A stretch of DNA of 64,000 nucleotides from Prorocentrum cordatum (GCA_963575745.1 CAUYUJ010006335.1:1035893-1099892); one strand, 5' to 3'. Positions 10,043 through 20,889 are shown, counted from the first letter of the stretch. Numbers and translations: made by a program. Notes: a model not told the origin generated them from the sequence alone.

Positions 10043-11480
10043 TGGTTTTCGGCACCCCGTTGGTTTTCGGCTTACTTGTGGTTTTCGGCGTCTCTTTGCT
10101 TTTCGGCGCCTATTTGGTTTTCGGCGCTCCTTAGGCCTTGGGGTTCCATTTGGTTTTCGGCGCTCCTTTGGTTTTCGGCGCTCTTTTGGTTTTCGGCGCT
10201 CCTTTGACGCCCCCCTCTGGTTTTCTCCGCACACTTTGGTTTTCGGCGCATCTTTTGTTTTGGGCGCCCTCTTCGGTTCTGGCGCCCCTTAGTTTTTCTG
10301 CGCCTTCTTGATTTTCGGCGACCTTTTGTATTTCGGCGTTCCCGTTGTTCTCTGCGCTCTTTTGGTTTTCGGCGCTCCTTGGTTTTCGGCGCCCTTTGGC
10401 GTTCGGCGCGCCTTGGGTGTTTGGCGCCCTGTGGTTTTCGGCGCATCGTTGGTCTTCGGCGCCCCTTTGGTTTTCGGCGCTCCTTTTGGTTTTCGGCGCC
10501 CCTTCCTTGGGTGTTCGGCGGAAATTTGGTGTCAGCGCTCTCTTGTTTTTCGGCGCCCCTTTGGTTTTCGGTATTCTTTTGGTTTTCGGCGCTCTTCTGG
10601 TTTCCGACGCCCCTTTGGTTTTCGGCGCCCGTTTTTGTGTTCGGCGCTTTTGTGGTTTTCGTCCTTCTTCTTGTTTTCTGCGCTTTCTTGTTGTTCGGCG
10701 TCCCTGTGATTTTCGGCGCCCTTTCGGTTTTCGGCGCTCGTTTGGTTTTTGGCGCCCCTTGGGTGTTCGGCGCCCCTTTGGTTTTCAGCGCTCCCTTGGT
10801 TTTCGGCGCCCCGGTGGTTTTCGACGCTCCTTTTGTTTTCGGCGCCGTTTTTGTTTTCGGTGCCCTCGTGGTTTTCGGCGCCTTTTGTTCGGCACCGTTT
10901 TGGTTTTCTGGGCCCTTTTTTGCCGTTTGGCGATCCTTTGGTTTTCGGCGCCCCCGTGGTTTTCTGTGCCCCTTTGATTTCCGACGTCCTCTTGGGGCCC
11001 CTTGGTTTTTGGCGCCCTCTTGGGTTTCGGTGCTCCTTTTATTTTCGGCGCCCTTTTGGTTCTCGGCGCTCGTTCTCGGCGCCCCTTTTGGTTTTAGGCG
11101 CCTCTTTGGCTTTCGGCGCCCCGCTGGTTTTCGCAGCCGTTTTTTGGGATTTCGACGCCTCTTTGATTTTCGGCTTTCGCCGCGTTTTCGGCGCCGTTTG
11201 GTTTTTCGCGCCTGTTTGCTTTTCGGCACTCTGTCCTTTGGTTTTCGGCTCCCTTTTGGTGTTCGGCGCCCTTTTGGTTTTCGGCACCCTCTTGGTTTTC
11301 GGCGCCCTTTCGCTCTTCGGTTCTCTTTTGTTTTTGGGCGCCTTTGGGTTTTCGGCGCACCTCCGGTTTTCGGCGCCCTTTCGTTCCTTCGGTTTTCGGC
11401 GCGCTTCTGGTTTTTGCGCCCTGTCGGTTTTCGGTGGCCCTTTGATCTTCGACGCTCTGTTGGTTTTCGGCGCAGTTTCG
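10043..11480. repeat. TTTTCGGCGCCCCTTTGG minisatellite, about 1.4 kb
   Basis: Dozens of imperfect 16-20-bp units with consensus GGTTTTCGGCGCYCCTTT. Several frames are open for hundreds of codons on both strands (for example 10379-11551 plus and 10072-11229 minus), giving FSAPLWFSA-like and ENQKGAEN-like repeats. Openness in overlapping frames is explained by the stop-poor unit, so I do not call a gene. Confidence 0.9.
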
Positions 11481-11494
11481 CTCCTTCCGTTAGC

Positions 11495-11815
11495 CAAAGG
11501 ATGGGGAGGGGGGGGGGCTTCCAGCAGGGGGGCGGGGTTCAACGGGGGTGAGGGATAGCGATACCCTCCCCCCCTAGAGCAATGTGGAAAGGGAGGGGGG
11601 GAAAGAAGGAGGGGTCGGGGGGTGTCTTCCGGAAAGGAGGGTTCCAAGGGGGGGGTAGCGAAGCCTTACCCCCCTGGGACAGGGAGGGCGGAGGGGGTAG
11701 CTTCCAGAGCGCCGAAGGAAGGAGGGGTAGCTTCGGAGGGACGGAAAAAAAGGAGAGGGAGTACTTCCGGCGGAGGTCCATTGGGCGGGGGGTCTAGCTA
11801 AGGGGGACCCCCCTT
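11495..11815. repeat. G/C-run block with CTTCCGGAAAGG units, right flank
   Basis: Mirrors 9600-10035 in composition: G runs, GGGGTAGCGAAGCC and GTCTTCCGGAAAGGAGGG motifs. It separates the minisatellite from a short CATACATG patch at 11850-11940. Confidence 0.55.
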
Positions 11816-11849
11816 CGGGAGTGTACCACGGGCGCGCCCTCTCTTATTC

Positions 11850-11945
11850 ATACAAACATCATGTATACATACAGTCAGACAGACAGACAGACAGGCAGAC
11901 ATGCATGCATGCATACATACGTGCATGCGTACATACCTATACGAC
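11850..11945. repeat. short CATACATG/ACAG patch
   Basis: CATACAGTCAGACAGACAG runs into GCATGCATGCATACATACG, the same satellite as the two large arrays. Confidence 0.8.
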
Positions 11946-11989
11946 CACCCTTCGGGTGATAAGGAGGTTCGGGGGGGGAGGAACCAACG

Positions 11990-12240
11990 TCTCACTCGAT
12001 CGGTCTCACTATCGATCTCACTGTCGATCTCAGTATCGGTCTCGCTCGATCGATCTCCCTCGATATATCTTACAATTGATCTGACTATCGATCTCACAAT
12101 CGATCTCACTCGATATATCTTACAATTGATCTGACTATCGATCTCACAATCGATCTCACAATCGATCTTACAATCGATATCACATTCGGTCTCACTATCG
12201 ATCTCACTATCGATATCACAACCGCTATCACAATCAACGT
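11990..12240. repeat. CGATCTCACTAT minisatellite
   Basis: Twelve-bp units CGATCTCACTAT/CGATCTCACAAT with periodic GATATATCTTACAATTGATC. The unit is AT-richer than its neighbours. The reverse strand reads SIVRSIVR repeats. Confidence 0.85.
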
Positions 12241-12510
12241 CATCATCATCATCATCAACAACAACATCAACATTATCATCATCACCAACATCATCATAAT
12301 CGGGACACCGTCCTCATCATCAACATCAACATCATCATCACGGTCATCAACATCATCGGGACACCACCATCATCATCATCATCATCACCATCATCACAAT
12401 CATCGTCATCATCAACATCACCATCATCAGCAGCATCGGGACACAGTCATCGTCATCATCATCATCATCAGCAGCATCATCATCGGGTCACCATCATGAT
12501 CACCATCGTT

Positions 12511-12552
<42 letters not shown>

Positions 12553-13133
12553 GGGACACCATCATCATCATCTCATCCTCATCATCGACATCATCATCAT
12601 CATCAGCATCATCAACATCATCATCAGCATCATCATCATCGTCATCATCGGGGCACCATCATCATCATTACCAGCATCAGCATCAACATCATCATCATCA
12701 ACACCACCATCGGGACGCCATCATCATCAACATCATCATCATCATAATAATCATCATCGGGACGCCATAATCATCACCAACCTCATCATCATCAACATCA
12801 TCATCATCGGGACAGTCATACCAGCATCATCAACATCAACATCATCATACTCATCTTCATCGGGACACCATCATCGTCATCATCATGATCATCAACATAA
12901 TCATCATGAGCATTATCATCCTCATCATCGGGACACCATCAGCATCATCATCATCGACATCATCATCATCGACATCATCATCATCACCATCATCATCATC
13001 GGGACACCATCGTTATCATCATCATCATCATCGTCCTCATCATCATCATCAGCATCACCATCATCATCATCATCATCGTCATCAACATCATCATCATCAT
13101 CAGCAGCATCATCATCCTCATCATCAGCATCAC

Positions 13134-13173
<40 letters not shown>

Positions 13174-13175
13174 TC

Positions 13176-13210
<35 letters not shown>

Positions 13211-13232
13211 AATCATAATCATCATCATCGCG
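12241..13232. repeat. (ATC)n satellite punctuated by CGGGACACC
   Basis: ATC triplets fill nearly 1 kb. CGGGACACC or a one-base variant is inserted repeatedly (for example near 12300, 12357, 12553, 12711, 12755, 12861, 12930, 13001). The same word becomes the unit of the next array, so the two are related. Confidence 0.9.
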
Positions 13233-13470
13233 GGACACCGCGGGACACCGGCGGGACACCGCGGGGCACCGCGGGACACCGCGGGACACCGCGGGACACC
13301 GACGGGACACCGGCGGGACACCGCGGGCCACCGGCCGCCCGGAAGGGAGTCATTTGGTCTGGCCGCGCCTCAGCCACACGGGACACCAGCGGGACACCGG
13401 CAGGACACCGCGCGCCACCGGCCGCCCGGCGGAGAATCATTTGGTCCGGCCGCGCCTCAGCCACAGGAGA
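13233..13470. repeat. GCGGGACACC minisatellite with a duplicated 48-bp tail
   Basis: Ten-bp units GCGGGACACC run to about 13330. A segment containing GGCCGCCCGG and CATTTGGTC-GGCCGCGCC then occurs twice (13331-13378 and 13418-13465), separated by more GGGACACC units. Confidence 0.85.
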
Positions 13471-13589
13471 CTTTCCTCTCGCCCGCCCACGCAGCTTCGC
13501 CTCGCCCGCACGGCACGCACGAACACGAAACCGAAGTCGATTCCCCGGTAGGGGGGCTCTCCGTTCCACTTCGATCTCACCCCCTCACC

Positions 13590-14470
13590 TCCGACATATA
13601 CATACATACAGTCAGACATGCATGCATGCATGCATACATGCATACATACACACATGCATACGTACATGTATACATTCATTCATTCATATTTACGGACACG
13701 CATGAATACATGCAAACATACGTATACATACATACGTGCATGCATATATACATGCATACATCCATACATGCACGCACACCAACACATGCAAACATATATA
13801 CACACGTACATATTTCGCACATTCATGCATCCGTACACATACACATGTACCTACCTGCATACATACAGCCATACATGCATACACACATACAAGCATGCAG
13901 ACACGCAATAGTAATTCATACACATGAGCACATACATGCACGCATACATGCCTGCATGCATACAGGAATGTATAACTACATACTCATACACTTAGACACA
14001 TGCATACACACCTACACGCATACATCTAGGCATGTATGGATACATGCATGCAATCCGACACACATACACCCATATGGTCATACATACAGCCATGCATGCA
14101 TACGTACGTACGTCCATGAATACACCCATGCACATGCAAACATACATCCACACAAACATACACACATACACACATACATACATACATACATACATGCATG
14201 CATACATACATACGTACATGCATGCATGCATGCATGCATGCATGCATACATACATACATGCACACATGGATGCATACCTACATACATGCACGTATACACA
14301 TGCATTCACACGTACATACACGTATGTATGCCTACATACACATATACATACACACGCGTACGTACATCCATGCACGCATACATTCATACATACATATACA
14401 CAGACATGGATGAATGCATACATTCGTACTTGTTCACTTTTTGCATACAGACATGCACTACACACATATA
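13590..14470. repeat. (CATACATG)n-type satellite, second large array
   Basis: Same alternating unit as 8560-9590. The unusually long plus frame across 12885-14531 spans two different satellites plus the GGGACACC block and is an artefact. Confidence 0.95.
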
Positions 14471-14564
14471 CATATACGTTCAGGGACGTTCAGGGGAGAC
14501 GGGCATGTACATGTCCATCCGCATATTTTGATACGAATGGAAGAATAGTGACATACACATATAC

Positions 14565-14650
14565 AGAGGAGAGAGAGATGAAGAGAGATAGAGAGAGAGA
14601 GGAGCACAAGAAAGCAATCATAGGGCACCAGCCGCAGATCACCAAGCGTG
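14565..14650. repeat. (GA)n then GGGCACC unit, right edge of nested block
   Basis: GAGAGAGAGATGAAGAGAG is followed by ATAGGGCACCAGCCGCAG. These are the same two components seen at 8270-8555 but in reversed order along the same strand. Confidence 0.7.
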
Positions 14651-14725
14651 AATGACCATACGGCACCGAGCGCGCACGCCCGACCGCCGCAGCACACTCC
14701 ATTCCCGTCCGCAGAGGGCACCCGC

Positions 14726-14857
14726 GCACCACCACCGTGCCTGGCCAGTGCCGTCCTGGCCCCTTGGATGGTGCGTGTACCCTCCTGGCCTCGGCCAGGA
14801 GGACGCATGCACCATGCCAGGTCCCATGGCTGCCCTGGCCAGGCACGGTGGTGGTGT
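14726..14857. repeat. full-length foldback element, about 132 bp
   Basis: Bases 14726-14748 (GCACCACCACCGTGCC then TGGCCAG) are the reverse complement of 14835-14857 apart from the outermost base. The interior also folds: GGTGCGTG and CCTCCTGGCC near 14768-14790 pair with GGCCAGGAGG and CATGCACC downstream. The whole element can form one long hairpin. It has no ORF. It could be a MITE-like element or a source of hairpin RNA. Confidence 0.75.
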
Positions 14858-14879
14858 GCAGCCAAGACGCTGAAATAGG

Positions 14880-15650
14880 GCACAGTTTGGGTTCGGAAGG
14901 GGCTCGATGTTCCTTAGGTCCTTCCACGGCTGTTTCTCCAACGGCCCTCGTGCACGCTGGCGCTCGTGGGGCCAAAAAGGCGCGTCGTTCCTTATTTTGC
15001 GTTCCATCTTTTAGCGGCCCGACTGAATGGGTGCCTCCTGCGTATCTCGCCCGCCACGGCGGCCGAGGGGGGCCCGCAGGGCCAGAACTGTGCGGCCCCC
15101 CCGGTGGCCCCGCGGCGGCCCGACTCGGCCGCAACTCGGCCGCGCCAGCACAGGCCTCGCGGGTGCGTTCGTCGCGGCTGCCACGGCGGGGCAAGGCGCC
15201 GGGGAACAATGAATGGCATACTCGTCGGTCGTTGAAAGCAGGTATTTCTGGATTCCCAGATCCCAGTCTGCTTCAGGCGCGTTTCTACTTGAGGAATCGA
15301 TGTACTTTTGCTGTGTTCTGTTCTGTGGGAGGGCCTGAGCCCAATCTGCTTTGTCCGCCTTCCTACTTCATATTTCTACTTCTTCCGACCGACGTGTGAA
15401 CATACATTTTCGGAGGTCCGCGCGGATTTCCCTGGATTGACGCTCGAGCCCCCTGGCAGGGCCTGCGGCGCCGCCATTGGCGCGCTCCGCGCGCCAAGGA
15501 GGGGGATCCAGCGCCGATCCAAGAAGTTCGTGCGGACATCCGAAAGGTAATGTTTACGGAAGGTTTGCGTCGCGTCGGTTGGCGGCGACCCCGCGGCCAG
15601 CGCTCAATGTTGACATAGCCGATCGTTCAAGGTTGAACGATCCCCGTGGT
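14880..15650. other. no gene recognised
   Basis: GC-rich sequence with CGGCCCGACTCGGCC-like words near 15110-15160 and an AT-richer patch around 15300-15400. No domain, RNA or tandem repeat was recognised. The part at 15620-15680 resembles 41400-41520 (both contain GTTCA-GGTTGAACG), hinting at another old dispersed repeat. Confidence 0.35.
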
Positions 15651-15699
15651 GTCAGGAAGCAGCGCCGACGTCGGCACGACACGATCTCAAGGGAGGGAG

Positions 15700-15845
15700 A
15701 TCCTTTTCCACCCCCACAGCTGGCGTGTACCAAACAGCCCCGGGCGTTTACTGAACAGCCCTGCCCTGTTCGATCCCTCTCGGAGGTGCGCTTGCCAAGA
15801 GGCTTGGCTCCTCTGGCTGCTTCTTACTAGTGGCGTGGTCATTTT
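15700..15845. repeat. dispersed GTTTACTGAACRGCC element, copy 1
   Basis: Contains CAGCTGGCGTGTACC, GGGCGTTTACTGAACAGCC and CCCTGTTCGATCCCTCTC in the same order as the copies at 46950-47095 and 53770-53960. The 3' half is more diverged than in those copies. Confidence 0.55.
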
Positions 15846-16179
15846 GCCCTCCACGATGGCGTTCTTCGCTCCTCTGAGGCTGGCACCACCAACGTGGGCG
15901 GGGACTCCTACCTGGGCCGCGGCCTCGGCCTCCACGGCACCGCCATGCGGCTCGCGCCAGCGCAGCTCGGGCCGGTGGCCCGCGGCCCTGCGGGCGCGGC
16001 CCGCGCGTAGCGTCTCTCCTCTCCCCCCCGCCCCGTCGGCCAGGGGGGCCCCGACAGTCCCTCGAGGGCCGAGGGAGAAGATGCGGCACGAGCGCAGACT
16101 GTCGGAGCTCCGCGCGCGTTTCTTGGGTCTGCGCGGGACCACCCCGGGGGCGCCTTTGGCGCCGCGCCTGCCGCGTTCC

Positions 16180-17096
16180 GCGCAGTGGCCCCACAGGGAG
16201 CTGCTCCGAAGACCCCAGTGGCTGCGTTCGCATGACGACCCCCACCCGTTTCGGCACACCCCTCACGCGTCTCGTGGCCCCTGGAGGGGGGTCCACCGAA
16301 AGCCCTGGTGGCTGCGTTCGCATTTCGGCACACCCTTCTCACGCTTCGCAGCCTCGTACGGAGGTCCATTGAAGGCTCCAGTGGCTGCGTGTGCCTGGCT
16401 GCCCTTTGCCCGATCCGGCACACCCCTCACACGTTTCGGGGACCCATCGGGAGCTCCAACGAGGGCTCCAGTGGCTGCGTTCGCATGGCGGCCCCGCGCC
16501 ATTTCGGCATACCCCTCACACGCTTCGTGGCCCCATAGGGAGCTGCTCCGAAGGCCCTAGTGGCAGGGTTTGCTTGGCGGCCCCGCACCCGATTCGGCAT
16601 ACCCCTCATACGTTTCGTGGCCCCAGAGCAGGCTCCATCGAGCTCCCCAGCGGCTGCGTTCGCATAGCGGCCACGCACCCGATTCGGCACCCCTCACAGG
16701 TTTAGTGACTTCATGGCGAGCTCCACAAAGGGCCCCAGTGGCTGCGTTCGCATGGCTGCCCCGCACCTGATTCGGCACACCCCTCACACGCTTCGTGGCT
16801 CCATGGGGAGTTCCAACGAAGGTCCCAGAGGCTGTGTTCGCATGGCAGCCCCGCGCCCGATTCGGTACACCCCTCACACGTTTCGTGGCTCCATGGGGAG
16901 TTCCAGCGAAGGCCCCAGTGGCTGCGTTCGCATGGCGGTCCCTCGCCCGATCCGGCACACGCCTCACACGTTTCGCAGCCCCGTAGTGAGCTTTAGCGAA
17001 GGCCCCAGTGGCTGCGATCGCATGGCATCCCCTCACCCGATTCGGCACACCCCTCACACGTTTCGTGTCCTCATAACAGGTTCCAGCGAAGAGGAT
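16180..17096. repeat. 90-bp satellite, orientation 1
   Basis: Ten units of about 90 bp, recognisable by GTGGCTGCGTTCGCATGGC near 16218, 16306, 16470, 16738, 16917 and 17007 and by CGGCACACCCCTCACACG between them. Because the period is a multiple of three, one plus frame reads repeats of GCVRMAAP and RHTPHTFRG, but other frames and the minus strand are open too. The reverse complement matches the array at 30770-32145. Confidence 0.85.
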
Positions 17097-17710
17097 GTTC
17101 GTTACCACGTTATACGCAATTGCATATTCTTGGGTTCTTCGCCAAGATCTTTTTCACGAGGGATCGTGGCCGCTGGAGGGAGGGGGGATGCACGCAGCGG
17201 TCTGCTACCAGAGAAGGGGGGGCCTTGCGAGAATAGAATTTTTACTGGGGCAGCACTTGCCATTCTAACACGGTCCAGAGCGCCGGGTGGCAGATTGGCG
17301 GCTCCATCTCCATCTCCATCACTAGATATAGTCGGGGGTCGCGAAGCATTGCTTGTGCATTGCGTCGTTGTTGTTTCCTCTCAGGTCGTTTTGGAACCAC
17401 GCCCTGCGAGCTGCCTTCCTCCTGGTGGGCCGCGGGTAGCTCGGCTTTGGCGACCTCAGGCCGTCGACGTCGTCTGGTTGGAGTGTTGCGAGCCCCTTGA
17501 CGGTCGTCCAAGGTGACAACTACTGGTCGAAGAAGGCGAAGGACGGGCGGCACGGGATTGCCCAGACAGTGTTGCCAATGGCAGGATCGTTGTAGTTCTA
17601 GACGCTTCGCGTAACCCCACCAAACGATGCCCAGACCAGTTGCCTTGATCAGGGATGTGGACCAGAATGCCTTGGAATAAATGGTTGGGCAGACGTCGTA
17701 GCCCAAGAGG
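17097..17710. other. no gene recognised
   Basis: Unique-looking sequence after the 90-bp satellite. A minus frame across 17242-17706 has mixed composition but no motif I can name. It may be coding or chance. Confidence 0.3.
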
Positions 17711-17714
17711 GGGA

Positions 17715-18165
17715 GAAGAGGAATCGGAGGAGGAGGAGAAGGAGGAGGAGGAGTAGGAGGTGAAGGAGGAGGAGGAGGAGCAGGAGCAGGAGGAGGAGGA
17801 GTAATCTCTGGAAGCCTTTACTTTTTGCCCCCCCCCCCCCTGGAGCTCTCGGCGGTGAATAAACTGACCCTCCCTCGTCCCTCCCTCCTCCTCCTCCTCC
17901 TCTTCCTCCTCCTCCCTCCCTCCTCCTCCTCGTCCTCCTCTTCTTCCTCCTCCTCATCCTCCTCCTCCTCCTCATAACGTTCCTCCTCCTCCTCCTCCTC
18001 CTCCTCCTCCTCCTCCTCATAGCGTTACTCCTCCTCATAGCGTTACTCCTCCTCCTTCTCAGGAGGAGGCACGAGGAGTAGGAGGAGGAGGAGAAGAAGG
18101 AGAAGGAAAAGGCGGAGGAGGAGACGGGAGGAGATGGAGGAGGAGGAGGACGATGGGGAATTCGA
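17715..18165. repeat. GGA / TCC / GGA strand-switching tracts
   Basis: GGAGGA at 17724-17805, a C-rich unique bridge, TCC-rich sequence at 17880-18060 with CATAACGTTCCTCC interruptions, then GGA again to 18160. Adjacent blocks are complementary. Confidence 0.85.
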
Positions 18166-18234
18166 TTCCCACTACTTGCCGCCGCGCTCAATAATGTTAG
18201 GTGTTTTTTCTCCGTGGGGTTAATGCCACCTGCG

Positions 18235-18345
18235 CTAACTACGCCCTGCTATGCCACGCCAAGATTTGCTATGGTTTGGTATGATTTGCTAGGCTTTGCT
18301 CAGCTTTGCTATGCTTTGCTACGCCCTCCCATGCCCTGCAATGCC
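18235..18345. repeat. TTTGCTATG short tandem repeat
   Basis: About ten degenerate 9-11-bp units such as GCTATGCTTTGCTACGCCC. Confidence 0.6.
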
Positions 18346-18464
18346 TGCAACATAACCAGAGAGTGTCAGATTTGTCATCAATGTTGTTTGCAGCCTGCTG
18401 AAGGGAACACGTTGGTTTTCAGCAGTGCAACCGCTTGATCACAACAGCCTTCAGAGCCTTGACG

Positions 18465-18705
18465 ATTCCTCCTCCTCATAACGTTACTCCTCATCCTCAT
18501 CCTCCTCGGGCCTCCTCCTCCTCAGGTCTCCTCGGGCCTCCTCCTCCTCCTCCTCCTCAGGCCTCTTCCTCCTCAGGCCTCATGCTTGCTTCGTATCGTG
18601 AGGCCCCCCCCTGGAACTCTCGGCTGTGAATGAACTGGCCCTCCCTCCCTCCCTCCCTCCTCCCTCCCTTCTCCTCCTCCTCCTCTTCCTCTTCTTGCCC
18701 CTCGT
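18465..18705. repeat. TCC-rich tract with CCTCAGGCCTC inserts
   Basis: TCC triplets broken by CTCAGGCCTC and CTCGGGCCTC words, then CCCTCCCTCC at 18640-18680. The segment GGCCCCCCCCTGGAACTCTC near 18602 resembles 17822-17850, so the tract is duplicated from the 17.8-kb locus. Confidence 0.7.
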
Positions 18706-18779
18706 CTTGCTAGGGTCAAGAACCTTTCTTGCAAGCACTGACGAGGCATAACTTAATCACACCCTGGTTACCTAAATTG

Positions 18780-19015
18780 GGAGGAGGCGGAGCAGGAGGA
18801 GGAAGAGGAGAAGGACGAGGCGGAGGAGGAGGAGGAGGATGAGGAGGAGGAGGAGGAGAAGTGGGAGGAAGAGGATCAGGAGGAGGAGGAGGAGGAGGAG
18901 GAGGAGAAGGATAATAATAAGGAGGATGAGGAGGAGGAGGTGGAGGCGAAGGAGGAAGAGGAGCAGGGGGCAGGAGGAGGAGGAGGAGGAGGAAAGGGAG
19001 GAGGAGGAGGAGGAA
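18780..19015. repeat. (GGA)n tract
   Basis: GGA triplets with AGCAGG and GGATAATAATAAGGA interruptions, ending directly at the first 140-bp box. Confidence 0.9.
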
Positions 19016-19017
19016 TT

Positions 19018-19160
19018 GGTTTCGCACTAATGCGCGCCGTGCTGAGTAATGTTGGACGGTTATTTCTCCCATCGGACAATGCTTCTTGGGCTACCCTCTA
19101 CGCGAAAGGAATGTCGAGCTTGTTCGTAGGAAGGCTTGCAATAATAATCGATGCGTCGGA
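19018..19160. repeat. 140-bp box in GGA context, copy 1
   Basis: Begins near CACTAATGCGCGCCGTGC and contains GGTTATTTCTCCCATCGGAC and GTAGGAAGGCTTGCAATAAT, ending in TCGGAGGAGG. Copies 2 and 3 at 20270-20408 and 20617-20758 share all these words. Each copy is bounded on both sides by GGA tract. Confidence 0.8.
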
Positions 19161-19429
19161 GGAGGAAGGAAAGGAGGAAGAAGAGGATAAGAACAAGGTG
19201 GGGGAGTAGGAGTAAGAGTAGGGGTCAAGCTGGCCGGCTCGAGCGAGTCAAGCATGGCATGCCCATTCCCACCCGCCCTCCCACAACATAAGAAACAGTG
19301 CTGGCGAAATTGGGGACCGACATCTGATCGCCAAGGTGGTTTGCAACAGCTGATGCAGCCGCGATGGCCGTTGCCCATGGGAAATCCCTGGCGCGTCGCA
19401 AAGACTGCGCTGGCATTTCAGCACGAGCC

Positions 19430-19535
19430 GAGGAGGCCGCAGGAAGCGTCAGGAGGCCCCAGGAGGCTTCAGGAGAAGCCCCGGCGACCCCCAGGGAGCC
19501 CCAGGAAACTCCAGGAGGGCCCAGGACGCCTCAGG
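19430..19535. repeat. CCAGGAGGC short repeat
   Basis: Degenerate 9-12-bp units (CAGGAGGCCCCAGGAGGCTT). Confidence 0.55.
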
Positions 19536-19549
19536 TAATTCCAGCAGGC

Positions 19550-19985
19550 TTCAGGAAGCTCTCGGCGCTCCCTTCCTGCCACGCATTTCGCAAAGCCGAC
19601 GACAAAAAAAAAACCACTGAGAAGAACATGCCGACTTTGCATGGTTTATGACAGGTCGGATGGCCCCTCCCGCTTGGGGTTGCCCCAGACAGCCGCGCGC
19701 GATGTGCGCCGCGTCCCATTCCTGCTTCGCATTTCGCATCGTCGAGGACAGGACAGGCTATGCTGAGAAGAAAAACGAGGACTTCGTATTGATTTTTTAC
19801 AATCACGATGGGAGGGCCCGGATTGACGGCTGCGCGCGATGTGCGCCGCGTCCTATTGTTGCTTCGCGTTTCGCATCGCCGACGACAAGAAAGGCCACGT
19901 TGAGAGAAACAACGACGACTTTGTATGGATTTTTTTACAGTTCGGATGGGAGGGCCCGGATGGGGCCGCTATCGGCTGGCCAGAG
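19550..19985. repeat. tandem repeat of about 140 bp, three copies
   Basis: Each unit contains a TTCGCATTTCGCATCG-like word, a GACGACAAGAAA-like word, an AT-rich stretch (GATTTTTTACA) and CGGATGGGAGGGCCCGGA near 19655, 19805 and 19940. The internal CGCGCGATGTGCGCCGCGTC is shared by units 2 and 3. The plus frame across 19648-20514 overlaps the array and a GGA tract, and I reject it as a gene. Confidence 0.7.
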
Positions 19986-20009
19986 GGGGGAATATGAGTA
20001 TATTCTAAG

Positions 20010-20260
20010 AAGGAGGGGAGGAGGAGGAGGAGGAGGAGGAGGAGGAGGAGGAGGAGGAGGAGGAGGAAGGAGGAGGAGGAGGAGGAGGAGGAGGAGGAGG
20101 AGGAGGAGGAGGAGGAGGAGGAGGGGGAGGAGGGGGAGGAGGGAGGAGGAGGAGGAGGAGGAGGAGGAGGACAAGGAGGAGCAGGAGAAGGGCAGGAGGA
20201 GGAGGAGGAGGAGGAGGAGGAGGAGGACGAGGACGAGGATGAGGAGGAGGAGGAGGAGGA
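20010..20260. repeat. (GGA)n tract
   Basis: About 250 bp of GGA with few interruptions. Confidence 0.95.
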
Positions 20261-20269
20261 ATTATCTCT

Positions 20270-20408
20270 CCACTAATGCGCGCCGTGCTGAATATTGGTG
20301 GACGGTTATTTCTCCCATCGGACAATGCCTCCTGGGCTACCTGCCACGCGAGAGGGCTTTCGAGCTCGTTCGTAGGAAGGTTTGCAATAAGTATCGATGC
20401 ATCGGAGG
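20270..20408. repeat. 140-bp box in GGA context, copy 2
   Basis: Same landmarks as copy 1: ACTAATGCGCGCCGTGC, TTATTTCTCCCATCGGACA, CTCGTTCGTAGGAAGG. Clearly homologous over the whole length. Confidence 0.85.
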
Positions 20409-20409
20409 A

Positions 20410-20612
20410 GGAGGGGAAGGAGGAAGAGGAGAAAAAGGTGGAGGAGTAGGAAGAGGAGAAGGAGGAGGAGGAGGACAAACGAGGACGAGGAGGAGGAGGA
20501 GGAGGAGAAGCTAAGGAGGAGGAGGATGAGAAGGGCGAGGAGGAGGGGGGAGGAGCAGGAGGAGCAGGAGGAGGAGGAGGAGGAGAAGGAGGAGGAGGAG
20601 GAGGAATAATGA
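20410..20612. repeat. (GGA)n tract
   Basis: GGA triplets with GGAGAAAAAGGTGGAG and GACGAGGA interruptions between boxes 2 and 3. Confidence 0.9.
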
Positions 20613-20616
20613 CTAG

Positions 20617-20758
20617 GTTCCACTAATGCGCGCCGTGCAAAATGATGGTGGACGGCTATTTCTCCCATCGGACAGTGCCTCCTGGGGAACCCTCCATGCG
20701 AAAGGAAGGTCGAGCTTGCTCGTAGGAAGGTTTGCAATGATAATCGAAGTATCGGAGG
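20617..20758. repeat. 140-bp box in GGA context, copy 3
   Basis: Landmarks CACTAATGCGCGCCGTGC, CTATTTCTCCCATCGGACA and GCTCGTAGGAAGGTTTGC. It is followed again by GGAGAAGGAGG. Confidence 0.85.
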
Positions 20759-20889
20759 GAGAGGAGGAGAAGGAGGAGAAGGAGGAGGAGGAGGAGGGCG
20801 AGGACCAGAGCCTCTTGGCATGTATTTCGTGAGAGCGTCGTGGGCCCTCGAGCTTTCAGAGTGAGTGTGTCAGAGCAATGAGCCTTTGA

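Noticed and set aside
8560-14531. Long open frames in the CATACATG, ATC and TTTTCGGCG arrays (up to 548 codons)
   Set aside because: All frames on both strands are similarly open and the peptides are pure translations of short repeats.
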